A DNA stretch of 41,517 nt from Desulfobacterales bacterium (GCA_030145015.1 JAQYWI010000031.1:1-41517); one strand, 5' to 3'. Numbered from the stretch's first letter, positions 24,913-34,630 are shown. The notes: generated from the sequence alone by a model not told the origin. Program-made: numbers and translations.

Positions 24913-26772
24913 TTAGGCATCGAAGGGAATCGTCAGCCGGTATAGACCATCCTGTAAGCGGGCATCAATCGGCAAATGGCCTTTTTCAAAAACGCTCATC
25001 ATCTCCTTGTTGGCCTGCAGCACCTCCGCGGTAAAACCCTTCAATCCGCGTTCTTTTGCCAGCCGGATCAGCATTTTATACAGGTATGTGGCAATACCGC
25101 GTCCTTGATATTTTTCATCCACGATGAAAGCCACTTCCCCGTAAGCGCTTTGGTCATCTTTAGCATATCTTGCTTCGGCAACGATGGCCTCCTGATCGGG
25201 TTCCCCTGCAAGGGCCACCACCGACATCACCTGACGATAATCTACATTGACGTATCCCTGTAATTTGTCATGGGGCATGGTGGAGATCGGAAACAGGAAT
25301 CGTCGGTAAACCGCCGTATTTGAAAAACGGTAAAAAAGGCGCCGCATGGCTTCTTCATCGGAAGGTTTGATGGCCCTGAAGCGAACCTTCAATCCGTCTT
25401 TAAAGACGTGCTCAGTTGCGATTTCCATGGGGTATAAATGGGCACTCTCGGACAAAAAAATCTGGTCGCTGAACAAGATTCGCTTTTCCTTGGCCTGCTC
25501 CACAAGTTTTTGTCTGTCATCAGGGTGCGCAACATCGATCAAGGCTTGGGCGCGCTCACGGATGGTGCGCCATTTCAGGTTGGCGATACCGTATTCGGTG
25601 ACCACCGCATCAATTGATTCACGCATATGGAACTGGTTGCGAAGGTTGCGCAACATCACGACGATATTGGGATCCCCCTTTGAGTTGCGGCTGGGTAGTC
25701 CCATCACGGAGCGTCCACCGCGGGAAATCTCGGCACCGGTGAACAGGTCTGCCGCCTGTCCCGGTCCCGAAATGATATCTCTCTTTCCGGCCGAAAAAGC
25801 CATGCGGCCCAACAGATCCACATTGCGGGCTTGTTCCACAACTACAAAATTAGGATTGCGGCCGATTTGGGTCGGATCAAACACCTGTCCAATACTCTGA
25901 AATTCCACCAGCGGGTTGTGATCCAGCCAGGCCATCAGCTCCGGCGTTCCCAGGGCATAGGAAGCCACCGATTTGCCCCTGAAAACCGCCTTACGATAAT
26001 TGCTGACAGCACCACTTTTAACGAGATCCATTAAAGCATCCGTAAAATAAGATGAATGGATGCCCAGGTCACGTTTGTGGACAAGGTGCCGACCCAGAGC
26101 CTCAAACAAGGAGCCGGTGAAAAAGCTGATGCAATCCCCGTCTTCGATCACCTGCGCAATGTTGGCGGCCACCTGATCGATGACGCTGTCAACCGGCCAG
26201 CGCTTAAAATAGGCCGGCGGTTCGGTTGATTTTATCAGCAGGTCAAAATCCGAAACCGGGACAATGGTGTCGCCAAATGTGAAGGGAATCTGAGCATTGA
26301 TTTCGCCCACCGCCACCGAGGCTTGCTCCATGGCTTCCCGGGCAACATCAACGGCCATCCCGAGACTGCAATATCCGTCCTCATTGGGAGGCGTGATTTG
26401 GATAAAGGCCACATCAATGGGCAACCTTTTGGATTTTATAATCCTTGGAATCTGAGAAAAGCGGGCCGGAATCAAATCGACACTTCCGGCGATGACCGCT
26501 TCGGTGGACACCCAGGTGGAAAAAAACGTTTTCAGGCGGTACTTTTGCCAATCCAGTTTTTTTAGTGAAAAAACATCACTGTGGCTGGTCAGCTGAATCA
26601 ATTCCAGATCGTTGGTATTGGACAGACCGGAATCAATGAGCGTTTTCATCAAAGTTCGCGGTTCAGCCACGCCACTGCCCAGAAAAATGGTCATCCCCGG
26701 TTTGACATGCGCCAGGGCCTCCCCGGGAGAAACAACCCGATCTTCCCAATTCGTATTATCCGTTCTGCTCAT
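24913..26772 (-). CDS. Acetyl-CoA hydrolase/CoA-transferase fused to GNAT acetyltransferase domain
   Basis: 619 residues. Residues 1 to about 440 match the acetyl-CoA hydrolase/4-hydroxybutyrate CoA-transferase family (VSPGEALAHVKPGMTIFLGS near the start; VVTEYGIANLKWRTIRERA in the C-terminal part). The last ~150 residues are a GNAT domain, with the acetyl-CoA loop VDEKYQGRGIATYLYKML. The transferase part should move CoA between carboxylates in fatty- or hydroxy-acid use. The GNAT part may acetylate lysines of the same or other acyl-CoA enzymes; fusions of this kind to CoA-handling enzymes are known. GAAGAG lies before the ATG. Confidence 0.9.
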   Translation of the reverse strand: MSRTDNTNWEDRVVSPGEALAHVKPGMTIFLGSGVAEPRTLMKTLIDSGLSNTNDLELIQLTSHSDVFSLKKLDWQKYRLKTFFSTWVSTEAVIAGSVDLIPARFSQIPRIIKSKRLPIDVAFIQITPPNEDGYCSLGMAVDVAREAMEQASVAVGEINAQIPFTFGDTIVPVSDFDLLIKSTEPPAYFKRWPVDSVIDQVAANIAQVIEDGDCISFFTGSLFEALGRHLVHKRDLGIHSSYFTDALMDLVKSGAVSNYRKAVFRGKSVASYALGTPELMAWLDHNPLVEFQSIGQVFDPTQIGRNPNFVVVEQARNVDLLGRMAFSAGKRDIISGPGQAADLFTGAEISRGGRSVMGLPSRNSKGDPNIVVMLRNLRNQFHMRESIDAVVTEYGIANLKWRTIRERAQALIDVAHPDDRQKLVEQAKEKRILFSDQIFLSESAHLYPMEIATEHVFKDGLKVRFRAIKPSDEEAMRRLFYRFSNTAVYRRFLFPISTMPHDKLQGYVNVDYRQVMSVVALAGEPDQEAIVAEARYAKDDQSAYGEVAFIVDEKYQGRGIATYLYKMLIRLAKERGLKGFTAEVLQANKEMMSVFEKGHLPIDARLQDGLYRLTIPFDA

Positions 26773-26959
26773 CTTTCATTTTCTCTTCTCGGATTTAGTT
26801 CGAAATACAACTGTCCCTATTATGCCGCTTTAAACGGGCAAAGAAAAGCGCATTTAACAATTTTTAGCAATAAATCCATCCTTTGTTTAAAAAACAGTTG
26901 CTTTTTGATCTGTGATTACGTCATAAAATTAAAAAAAATATCCTTATTGGAGAAGTATA

Positions 26960-27631
26960 ATGCCAGAAAAAACGGATCGCTACCGGTACTTAAGTATCTC
27001 AATTGCTATGGTTTGCATCTTTGCTTTTTTATTATCTGCGGTTTGCATTAACGCTCAATCAAGATACCCTGAAACCATATCCGTGCTGCAAACCCTCTAC
27101 CAGGATGAGGTTCAGGCATTTAATGACTATCAGGCCTATGCGAAAAAGGCTGTGTCGGAAAAGTATCCCAACATCGCTAAATTGTTTATGGCTATAGCCA
27201 CTTCCGAATCTATTCACGCCAGGAATTTCAAAAAGGTTTTAGCAGACATTGGGGCGGAGGCAGAAGAAGTACCGGAATTCGAGCCTAAAGTTTCAAGTAC
27301 CCGTAAAAATCTTAAACTGGCAACTGCGGTGGAATTAGAAGAGATCGATAATAAATATCCTCAGCTCATTAAACAGATAACACCTGAGAATCATGCCGAC
27401 GCCATTCAATATATCACCTATGCCTGGGAAGCCGAAAAGCAGCATCGGGCGCTTCTAAAAAAAATTAAATCCGGCACGGGGATATTTTTCGGATTTTTGA
27501 CCCAAAAAATCGAAGGCAGCCCGTCTCCCTATTTTGTATGTCAAAACTGCGGTTCAACCCTTTCGGAGATTCCGGAAGCGACCTGCCCCATCTGCGGAGG
27601 ACCCTCCGCAAAATACACAGAAATCAAATGA
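26960..27631 (+). CDS. Exported or membrane-anchored rubrerythrin
   Basis: 223 residues. A hydrophobic leader (about 9-30, IAMVCIFAFLLSAVCINAQS) precedes a ferritin-like diiron domain: DEVQAFNDYQAYAKKA, SESIHARNF, and in the second half a Glu-containing VELEEID and WEAEKQH. The C-terminus is a rubredoxin-like zinc/iron site, CQNCGSTL followed by TCPICGG. Rubrerythrins reduce peroxide in anaerobes and are usually cytosolic; the leader here suggests a periplasmic or membrane-bound form. GGAG lies before ATG 26960. Confidence 0.88.
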   Translation: MPEKTDRYRYLSISIAMVCIFAFLLSAVCINAQSRYPETISVLQTLYQDEVQAFNDYQAYAKKAVSEKYPNIAKLFMAIATSESIHARNFKKVLADIGAEAEEVPEFEPKVSSTRKNLKLATAVELEEIDNKYPQLIKQITPENHADAIQYITYAWEAEKQHRALLKKIKSGTGIFFGFLTQKIEGSPSPYFVCQNCGSTLSEIPEATCPICGGPSAKYTEIK

Positions 27632-27800
27632 AAAGTAGGTATTAGAAATCAACAATTTAATGAAATTAAATATAGAGGCATGCATTACACCCTTCCCCAA
27701 AAGGTTGTTTACCCTTTCATTTTTTCATAAAGAAGCTCGGATTAAAACTTGCTGACGATTCGGTCTATTAGTGTAATCGTAGAATTTTAGATTGAGCAAA

Positions 27801-27861
27801 CAAAAACGGGGAGGCAAGAATTATTTTTATCAGTGCTAAATGATCTTGCTCCCCGTTTTTG
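27801..27861. terminator. Long hairpin terminator, both strands
   Basis: CAAAAACGGGGAGGCAAGA pairs with TCTTGCTCCCCGTTTTTG with one bulge over a 24-base loop. The A and T tracts allow termination of both the rubrerythrin transcript and the convergent lysine-rich gene. Confidence 0.8.
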
Positions 27862-27884
27862 ATTGTTAAGCGGGCAAATATTAA

Positions 27885-28175
27885 CTACTTCTTTTTTTTC
27901 TTTGCAGCGGGTTTCTTTGCAGCAGTTTTCTTCGCAGCAGTTTTCTTCGCAGCGGGTTTCTTTGCAGCGGTTTTCTTTGCAGTGGTTTTCTTTGCAGCGG
28001 TTTTCTTCGCAGCGGTTTTCTTTGCAGCGGTCTTCTTTGCAGCGGTCTTCTTCGCAGCGGTCTTCTTCGCAGCGGTCTTCTTCGCAGCGGTCTTCTTCGC
28101 AGCAGTTTTCTTTGCAGCGGTTTTCTTTGTGGCAGTTTTCTTTTTAGTAGTTGCTTTTTTCTTTGCAGCCGCCAT
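27885..28175 (-). CDS. Histone H1-like Lys/Ala-rich repeat protein
   Basis: 96 residues built almost wholly of the pentad KKTAA (about 14 copies, with KKPAA variants) after a short [18 protein letters not shown] start. This is like bacterial histone H1-type proteins (HC1/Hc2, AlgP tail) that coat DNA. GGAGG five bases before the ATG at 28175 fixes the start; an in-frame ATG four codons earlier contains that site. The coding DNA is a 15-base tandem repeat, so copy number may vary between strains. The 28176-28476 spacer upstream is AT-rich; AGGAGGT near 28300 has no gene after it. Confidence 0.88.
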   Translation of the reverse strand: MAAAKKKATTKKKTATKKTAAKKTAAKKTAAKKTAAKKTAAKKTAAKKTAAKKTAAKKTAAKKTTAKKTAAKKPAAKKTAAKKTAAKKPAAKKKKK

Positions 28176-28476
28176 GGCATCCTCCATTTAATGAATTATT
28201 AATTCTACTACATTCCATTGCCTATTTTGAAGAAATGGTGATTCCTCAAAAATTCATTTTTTACTTTATGAACTATTATAATATGTAAAATATAGGAGGT
28301 CAATTTTTTTGGGACTGGATTAAAAATTTATTTTCGGGTTTGAATTAGAAACAACACCGAAGCGATACCATTTTGGGGCTAAAATGTTCATTCTAAGGAA
28401 TATAGAGATCTGCGGGTTTATTGTCTATATCCCAAGGAAAAGAATTTAAGAAACACCTGACGAAAGGAGATCATCT

Positions 28477-29301
28477 GTGAATAGAGTATCCAAACAGCAA
28501 AAGTTTATATCTATCTTTGGTGTCCTATGCCTCCTGGTCATCTCGACCTCTTATGCCGAAGCAAAGCGGCCAAACATTCTGTTGGTCATGGCTGATGATA
28601 TGGGCTGGACGGATATTGGCAGCTTCGGAAGCGAGATAGAAACACCGAATCTCGATGCGCTTGCCCAGCGCGGGGTAAAGTTCACGGACTTCCATGTTTC
28701 AGTGAGCTGCTCCCCGACCCGCTCGATGCTGCTGTCAGGAACTGACAATCACATTGCGGGGCTCGGTAATATGGGAGAGATGATTGCGCCCGAGCAACGC
28801 GGCAAGCCGGGTTACGAAGGGCACCTGAACAAGCGTGTGGTCTCACTCGCCGAAGCGCTTCGAACCGGCGGGTACCATACGTATATGGCCGGCAAATGGC
28901 ATCTTGGGAAAGAACCCGATTACTGGCCGCATGCACGCGGGTTTGAGCGATCATTCAGCATGCTTTTCGGCGGGGCCAGCTACTGGAGTGACATGTTCGG
29001 AATGATGGCCGTGCACGAGGAGATTGCTGAATATGTCCAGGACGATAAGAAACTCGACGCACTGCCCGGGGACTTCTATGCCACCCGCAGTTACACCGAC
29101 TTTCTGATCGAGTCGATTCGCAAAAACCATGGCGACGGCAAACCCTTTCTCGCCTATCTCGCTTTCACGACGCCGCATGATCCCTTGCATGTTCCCGAAC
29201 CCTGGCTTAGCAAATACCGCGGCAGCTACGACGATGGGTATGAAACGCTAAAAGCACAGCGAGCCGCGGCTGCAAAGCAAATAGGTTGGGTGCCATTTTG
29301 A
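28477..29301 (+). CDS. Sulfatase, N-terminal part only (truncated)
   Basis: 274 residues, about half of a typical arylsulfatase. Signal peptide 1-29. It has the metal start PNILLVMADDMGW (D40, D41), the formylglycine motif CSPTR (C78), and GKWHLGKEPDYWPHARGF. It stops after RAAAAKQIGWVPF, well before the family's second half. The GTG start has AAAGGAG at 7 bases. Sequence joins an OprB-type porin within a few bases, suggesting a deletion that removed the sulfatase tail and the porin's own promoter. GC is higher than in neighbours, hinting at transfer. Likely inactive. Confidence 0.82.
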   Translation: MNRVSKQQKFISIFGVLCLLVISTSYAEAKRPNILLVMADDMGWTDIGSFGSEIETPNLDALAQRGVKFTDFHVSVSCSPTRSMLLSGTDNHIAGLGNMGEMIAPEQRGKPGYEGHLNKRVVSLAEALRTGGYHTYMAGKWHLGKEPDYWPHARGFERSFSMLFGGASYWSDMFGMMAVHEEIAEYVQDDKKLDALPGDFYATRSYTDFLIESIRKNHGDGKPFLAYLAFTTPHDPLHVPEPWLSKYRGSYDDGYETLKAQRAAAAKQIGWVPF

Positions 29302-30575
29302 TGGCGGGCCTGATTGTGGCCGCGCAGGTTTAGGCCGGCAGCACAACGCTGGAAAATGCAGAGCCCAACAGCACAGACACAAGCGAGCAGGAGCCCGGCT
29401 TGTCAATGAATAACCCTGGTTCCATTGTCGAGAGGCTGAAAGAAGACGCGGAACCGAAGGATTATCTTTTTCAGTTCCCCGGCGTCGACTGGGCGTTGAA
29501 ACCCTGGTATGAATTAAAGGCAGACCTCGACCAGAAGTACGGATTCAATTACGGCATCTCCTATACGACCTTCTACCAAAAGGCGAGCGACACCTTCGGG
29601 TCGAAGGACGAAGCCGCCAGCTACGATCTCGACATTACGGCCACATGGACCTTTCTCGGCCGCGGGACGGGTACGACGACGATGCTTGGATTTGAGTTCC
29701 TCAAGCGCGGCACCATACGCACCGAGCTTTCGCCCCAGACTTTGTTCACGCAATTCGGATCGCTCTACTCGACGGCCGCGCCCTTCGGGGAGACCGATTC
29801 GTCCATCGGAGAGCTCTGGATACAACAGAAATTCAGAAATGTCTTTGGGTTTCGCGCGCGGCGGATCTTCCCCATTACGGCCTACGACTTCTTTCCGTTC
29901 AAAAACTTCCGGACAGACTTCGTCGACTTCAATCAGGTTACCAACGCAGCCATACCGCTGCCCTCAAACGGGCTCGGCGCGTTTGCCGTGTACAGACCTC
30001 ACACCAAGGTCATGCTCCGCGCAGGCGCCCATGACGCCAACGCGGATACGGAGAAAGCCGGCTGGAATACCTACGAGAAAGGCGAACTCTACAAGATTTT
30101 CGAGATCGGCTACGACACGGGCTTGATACCGCGGGAGCCCGGGCGTCCGCCGCATGGTCACGTTCACGTCTCGATCTGGCATCAGAACCAGCGGGAAGAC
30201 GCCGATGTTGCCAGCGGTTGGGGCATCGCCGGCCCGGCTTTGCAGCGGTTCGGACGCTTTACGCCTTTCTTGCGCTACGGCTACGCGAACCACAGCGACG
30301 ATGGCCCGACGCCCGTCAAGCACATGGCGAACGCGGGCTTGGTCATAGATGGAATCTTCGGACAGGCCAACGATCGCATCGGTGTCGGCTACACCTGGTC
30401 CGATCCGGCCAATCATGAGCTGGACAATCAGAAGCAGATCGATTCGTACTATCGCGTGCAGGTAACGCCGGAGATTCAGGTCGGCCCCACGTTTCAGCTC
30501 ATCTTCGATCCGGTGCGCAACCCGGAAGAAGATACGGTTTACGTCTGGGGAATCCGCTCTCGAATTGAATTCTAG
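29301..30575 (+). pseudogene. OprB-type carbohydrate-selective porin with stop in the leader
   Basis: From 29400 a ~391-residue open frame gives an outer-membrane beta-barrel: FQFPGVDWALKPWYELKADL, then alternating strands and a final Phe (IRSRIEF). This is the OprB-like porin family. Reading upstream in frame, the leader runs MAGLIVAAQV, then TAG at 29331, then AGSTTLENAEPNSTDTSEQE, so a stop lies inside what looks like the signal-peptide end. No ribosome site is seen at 29400. Without a signal sequence it could not reach the outer membrane. Codon use resembles the adjacent sulfatase fragment and is more GC-rich than the rest of the window. Confidence 0.75.
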
Positions 30576-30596
30576 GATCTATTCGATAGGGTCAGG

Positions 30597-31892
30597 TTAT
30601 TTCCCCTGACGCATTAATTCTTCTATCTCTTCGACTTCGCGCGGGATGGTTTCGGTCAAATCAACGGGACCGTCACGGGTGATTAAAATGTCATTTTCAA
30701 TTCGAACCCCGATGGCCTCATCGCGGATATAAATCCCCGGCTCGCAGGTAAAAACCATTCCGGCTTCAAATTTGCGATACCGATCACCATAATCGTGCAC
30801 GTCCAGCCCGAGATGGTGCGAGGTGCCGTGGGGAAAGAATTTTTTATAGAGCGGTGAATCCTTGGATTGTTTTTTGACTTCTGCTTTTTTCAACACGCCC
30901 AGACGAATGAGTTCGGCCTCCATTAACCTGGCCACGTCTTTTTGATATTTTTCAAGGGTATTGCCCGGTTTAAGCATTTGAATGGCGGCCTTTTGAATTT
31001 TTAAGACGGCATTGTATACTTCTTTTTGTCTTTTCGAAAACTTGCCGTTTACCGGTAGCGTTCGGGTCACATCAGAGGCATAATTCGCATATTCAGCGCC
31101 GAAATCTATGAGTACCAGGTCTCTGTCATTGCATTGTTTATCATTTTTGACGTAATGCAGGGTGCAGGAGTCGATTCCTGAAGCCACGATCGTTTCAAAA
31201 GCCGGTCCCCGCGATCGATTTCGCATAAACGCGTAAACGATCTCGGCTTCGATCTCATATTCCCATACCCCGGGCCGGATAAAACCGAGCAGACGCCGAA
31301 ATGCTTTCTCTGTTATGCCGCAAGCCGCTTTAATCAGTTCGATCTCCAGAGGGGATTTAACTGCGCGCAAATCGTTCATAATGGGCGCCAGGCGCTCATA
31401 ATTATGTAACGGAAAGGCCTGCCGGAACCATTTGAGAAAGCGCATGTCGCGCGTCTCCACGGCAGCCGCTGCCCGCAGATGCTCATTGGTGTTTAAATAA
31501 ATATTTTCAGACTGAACAACCAAAGGACGCAAAATGGTATTAAGCTCTGAAGTCCAGTGGATCGTCTTGATTCCGGAAAACTTCTGTGCTTGCTCCTTGG
31601 TGTATTTTTGCCCCTCCCAGGTGGCGATCTGCTCGTTGGTTTCCTTTATGAACAGAATTTCTTTTTGCTTCTCTTCCGGGGTATCCGGACACATAACCAA
31701 TATGGTTTCTTCCTGATCGATGCCGCTTAAATAAAGGATATCGGTCTGCTGGATAAACGGGTGAGCTCCATCGGCGCTGGTCGGCATAAAGTCATTGGAA
31801 TTAAGCACCGCAATCGAATTCGGTTTTAGTTGTTTACAAAAGCGCTGCCTGTTGCGGACAAACAATTTGGAATTAATCATGGGATATCGCAT
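30597..31892 (-). CDS. pepP: Xaa-Pro aminopeptidase (aminopeptidase P type)
   Basis: 431 residues, M24B pita-bread fold. Metal ligands: D263 and D274 (LIDFGAEYANYASDVTRT), H359 (HGTSHHLGLDVHD), E384 (FTCEPGIY) and E399 (GVRIENDI). It removes an N-terminal residue followed by proline and is usually cytosolic. ATG 31892 follows TGGTGGA. A small stem, GTCAGG/CCTGAC, at 30588-30609 overlaps its stop. It is a single-gene unit. Confidence 0.93.
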   Translation of the reverse strand: MRYPMINSKLFVRNRQRFCKQLKPNSIAVLNSNDFMPTSADGAHPFIQQTDILYLSGIDQEETILVMCPDTPEEKQKEILFIKETNEQIATWEGQKYTKEQAQKFSGIKTIHWTSELNTILRPLVVQSENIYLNTNEHLRAAAAVETRDMRFLKWFRQAFPLHNYERLAPIMNDLRAVKSPLEIELIKAACGITEKAFRRLLGFIRPGVWEYEIEAEIVYAFMRNRSRGPAFETIVASGIDSCTLHYVKNDKQCNDRDLVLIDFGAEYANYASDVTRTLPVNGKFSKRQKEVYNAVLKIQKAAIQMLKPGNTLEKYQKDVARLMEAELIRLGVLKKAEVKKQSKDSPLYKKFFPHGTSHHLGLDVHDYGDRYRKFEAGMVFTCEPGIYIRDEAIGVRIENDILITRDGPVDLTETIPREVEEIEELMRQGK

Positions 31893-32038
31893 AAGGATCC
31901 ACCAGCATGTTTTAAAAGGTTATTGGGAAAAATGTCACCCTAATTGAGCGTTTCAAATTTTAAAAAGGAGGATTTGAACCCTGTCTAGATTTACATAAAA
32001 AGACAAGAAAATCAATTGGGGTAGGAACCAATAAAAAA

Positions 32039-32104
32039 GCGCCTAAAGCTGGAAAGCGCATTATCTATTTCTCAGCCTTAGGCACTTTTGCTAATTTTAG
32101 GCAC
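32039..32104. repeat. Short member of the CTAAAG-word palindromes
   Basis: AAGCGCCTAAAGCTGGAAAG on the left and CAGCCTTAGGCACTTTTGCT followed by AATTTTAGGCAC on the right form a short imperfect hairpin. They use the same words as the arms of the elements at 6301 and 13562 but lack the tandem core. Confidence 0.6.
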
Positions 32105-32112
32105 TGGTTATT

Positions 32113-33627
32113 TTAAAATGTGACGAGGGGATACACCTTGATAACAGCATCAAATTTTAATTTTTTGTCATCCCGGCCGGTTTCAACCCCCTCCTGCCCC
32201 TCGATAATCGTTAAAATACTCTTTAACGGATAACTATACTGCAGCTTTTTAGCTTTGACCAACACACTGAAAAATTCTTCATTGGCCTCGATCAACTCTG
32301 CTTCTTTAATTTCAGTAGAATTATCGTAGTTGATCCCGATCGCCCTGCCTTTGTATCTCTTGAGCAAGCCCAAAAATTTTTCATGCGTTTTTCGATTTTG
32401 CGCGGTAGTTTGTGAACCCGCTTCTTGAAGGCCGCTACTGGCAATCTGTATTTCCTGGGCGGATGCTTCAGCTATCGCCTGGGCTTCTTTCTGCTTTTTC
32501 AACGCCTCCGCACCGGCCTGGGCCGCCTGCTGGTTTTTGACAGATTTCGCTTTAGCCTGTGCTTCCTTCCTTTTCCTCAGCGCTTCTGCTTTGGCTTGAG
32601 CCACTTTTTGTTTTTTTAACGCTTCGGCTTTAACCCGGTCCAATTTTTTCTTTTTTAGAACCGTTGCTTGGGCCTGGTCCGCTTTTTCTTTTTTAAAGGC
32701 TTCGGCCTTAGCCTGGGATTCCCGCTGCTTTTTCAAGGCTTCCCTCACCTGGATCTCCTGTTGTTTTTTTAGAGCCCCTTCCTGGGCCGCGGCCGTCTCC
32801 TGATTTTTCGCAGACGCTTCCGGGGTCCCGGCTTTATTTTCGACCGCTGACTTTTCTGCCGCCATCGATTCCGGATTTTCCCAGACCGATATCTCTTGCT
32901 CAGCGGGCTTGGCAAAATCTGTAGTTATCTTATTGGAATTTTCCGGTTCAGCAACTTCGGCGGCAGCGTCTTCCGCTTTGGTCGGCTCAGCTTCCGATTG
33001 TTTTTCAGCCGTATCTTCTTGTTTCTGATCTTTGCTTTCCGGCTCAACGGTGTCCCATTTAGCCGTTTTATCACTCTGTTCGACCGCGGCATCCGTGTCG
33101 GTGGCCGGGTCAACAGGCTTTTCGACAGTTTCCGAATCTGTCGGTTCTTCGGACCGATCTGCATTAACCTCTGATAAAAAAAGCTCTTCAACATCCGTTG
33201 GTTCGGTTACCATTTCAATCGTGGTTTCAATGGCCTCCATCTCAATTTCCGGATTTTCCGTCTTCTGATTCTCCTCTGATTTCGTCTCGTCTTTAGATGA
33301 GGCCTCCGATTTTGTTTCCGGAGCCTCGGGTTCGACCGGGATCATCATTTCAACAGTATCTTCAGCAGGATTGGGCCGCGTAATCGTTTCATTCTTAAGC
33401 GTGGCATTTTCGGCTGCAGGATCACTTTGCTCCAATATCGTTTCCGCCTCTTCTATGGCTTTTCTTTTTTGTTCATCTTGCTCGGCCTGGGCCTGCATGG
33501 CCGGGTCATTTTGTGCGGCCTGCATGGCAGGATTTTTCACAAAAATGATCCCGCACTGAGCACAGGCTTCCGAAAGATAATTATTAACAAGACCACATTG
33601 CGGACAGGTTAATTCGTTTGGTTCCAT
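32113..33627 (-). CDS. Zinc-ribbon protein with acidic linker and 13-residue repeats
   Basis: 504 residues. A zinc ribbon (C8xxC11...C22xxC25) opens the protein. A Glu/Thr-rich acidic linker (about 60-275) follows. Then about eight 13-residue repeats (consensus EALKKQKEAQAKA, about 280-385) should form a long charged helix. A small C-terminal beta-domain (YKGRAIGINYDNSTEIKEAE, then SYPLKSILTIIEG; about 420-480) looks Sm-like or PilZ-like. No known family fits the whole. AAAGGAG precedes the ATG. A spacer or tether role is inferred from architecture. Confidence 0.75.
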   Translation of the reverse strand: MEPNELTCPQCGLVNNYLSEACAQCGIIFVKNPAMQAAQNDPAMQAQAEQDEQKRKAIEEAETILEQSDPAAENATLKNETITRPNPAEDTVEMMIPVEPEAPETKSEASSKDETKSEENQKTENPEIEMEAIETTIEMVTEPTDVEELFLSEVNADRSEEPTDSETVEKPVDPATDTDAAVEQSDKTAKWDTVEPESKDQKQEDTAEKQSEAEPTKAEDAAAEVAEPENSNKITTDFAKPAEQEISVWENPESMAAEKSAVENKAGTPEASAKNQETAAAQEGALKKQQEIQVREALKKQRESQAKAEAFKKEKADQAQATVLKKKKLDRVKAEALKKQKVAQAKAEALRKRKEAQAKAKSVKNQQAAQAGAEALKKQKEAQAIAEASAQEIQIASSGLQEAGSQTTAQNRKTHEKFLGLLKRYKGRAIGINYDNSTEIKEAELIEANEEFFSVLVKAKKLQYSYPLKSILTIIEGQEGVETGRDDKKLKFDAVIKVYPLVTF

Positions 33628-33984
33628 TTTGGAAAACTCCTTTCGCTCTGCGAATGAAATTCGGATCTACCCGGCTGTTTTTAATGTAAAATAAGCTGAG
33701 CGTTGACGCATATCACCGGATTATAATGAGATTATCGGCTCAAGGTTGTCTTTTCTTAAATAATATCTTATCCGATCCGCTTTTTATGAAACGAAAAGCA
33801 AATATAAAGGATGTAATTATAACAGAATTAACAATTATATCTATATGTTATAAATATTTGCGATCAAAAACTTTTAGGCACTAATGTATGATTGAAAGCA
33901 CCGATGTTTTATGGTATCTGCTGGCATCTTCAAATAATTGAAGGCGCTTATCCGGAAAGTCCAAGTTACCATAAAAAAAACCCC

Positions 33985-34041
33985 TGTGGGAGCGGCTTCC
34001 AGCCGCGAAATTAAATGATCTCCCGCCGCCGGGATCCCACA
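33985..34041. repeat. REP-like unit TGTGGGAGCGGCTTCCAGCC
   Basis: TGTGGGA (33985-33991) pairs with TCCCACA (34035-34041), with an inner GCGGCT/AGCCGC stem. Units of this sequence type are widespread REP elements in proteobacterial genomes. The rest of the 33628-34125 spacer is AT-rich, with no other clear feature. Confidence 0.65.
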
Positions 34042-34125
34042 ACCAATACAACTTGTTCTTTCCAGATAACCGGATAATTGAATTTCGGGGACCGTTAAAA
34101 CACTATTTTGGAAGGAGATACACTT

Positions 34126-34524
34126 ATGGCAATGGAAATAAGCTTTCCGGGGGGTAAAAAAGTCAATGCACACTTCAAAGGATTTACGATCAAAACCGAT
34201 CAAAGTGAAAAAGACGGCGGCGAGGGTTCAGGACCGACTCCTCCTTTTTTGTTTTTTGCCTCACTGGGTACCTGTGCGGGTATCTATGCTTTGGAATTTT
34301 GTGAAAAGCGCAAGATCGATACTGAAAAATTAAAACTCGAACTAGAATTTAAACCCAATAAAAAAACCGGTATGATCGAAAAAATCAGGATGAAACTCAC
34401 GCTGCCGCCGGACTTTCCGGAAAAATACAAACCGGCCATCATTAAAGCTGTAGATCTTTGCTATGTTAAAAAACACCTGCATGAACCACCTGAGTTTGAG
34501 ACGATTACGCAAAGCGCAGATTAA
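34126..34524 (+). CDS. OsmC-family peroxide/organic-hydroperoxide reductase
   Basis: 132 residues. OsmC fold with the two redox Cys: C50 in SLGTCAGIYALEF and a second in VDLCYVKKHL (about 115). Family members reduce organic hydroperoxides using thiols. AAGGAG lies 8 bases before ATG 34126, preferred to a TTG at 34108 that overlaps the ribosome site. Followed by the tandem words CTATGCGC at 34560-34587. Confidence 0.87.
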   Translation: MAMEISFPGGKKVNAHFKGFTIKTDQSEKDGGEGSGPTPPFLFFASLGTCAGIYALEFCEKRKIDTEKLKLELEFKPNKKTGMIEKIRMKLTLPPDFPEKYKPAIIKAVDLCYVKKHLHEPPEFETITQSAD

Positions 34525-34559
34525 TTTACAATATATCTTTATTATTCTTTGTTTTTGAA

Positions 34560-34587
34560 CTATGCCCTATGCGCTATGCGCCATGCA
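34560..34587. repeat. Tandem CTATGCGC words
   Basis: Four degenerate 8-base copies (CTATGCCC, TATGCGC and similar) lie in the short spacer before the MFS gene. Only one arm is visible. Confidence 0.5.
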
Positions 34588-34630
34588 GAAGACATCCAAC
34601 AAAGAATTATCCCTTCATATGTAAATAGCC

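Noticed and set aside
27660..27755. 31-residue frame after rubrerythrin
   Set aside because: No ribosome site and no homology-like pattern.
27859..28191. Plus-strand open frame of FFAAV repeats
   Set aside because: It is the mirror of the KKTAA repeat gene on the other strand, which has a perfect ribosome site and a known-type product.
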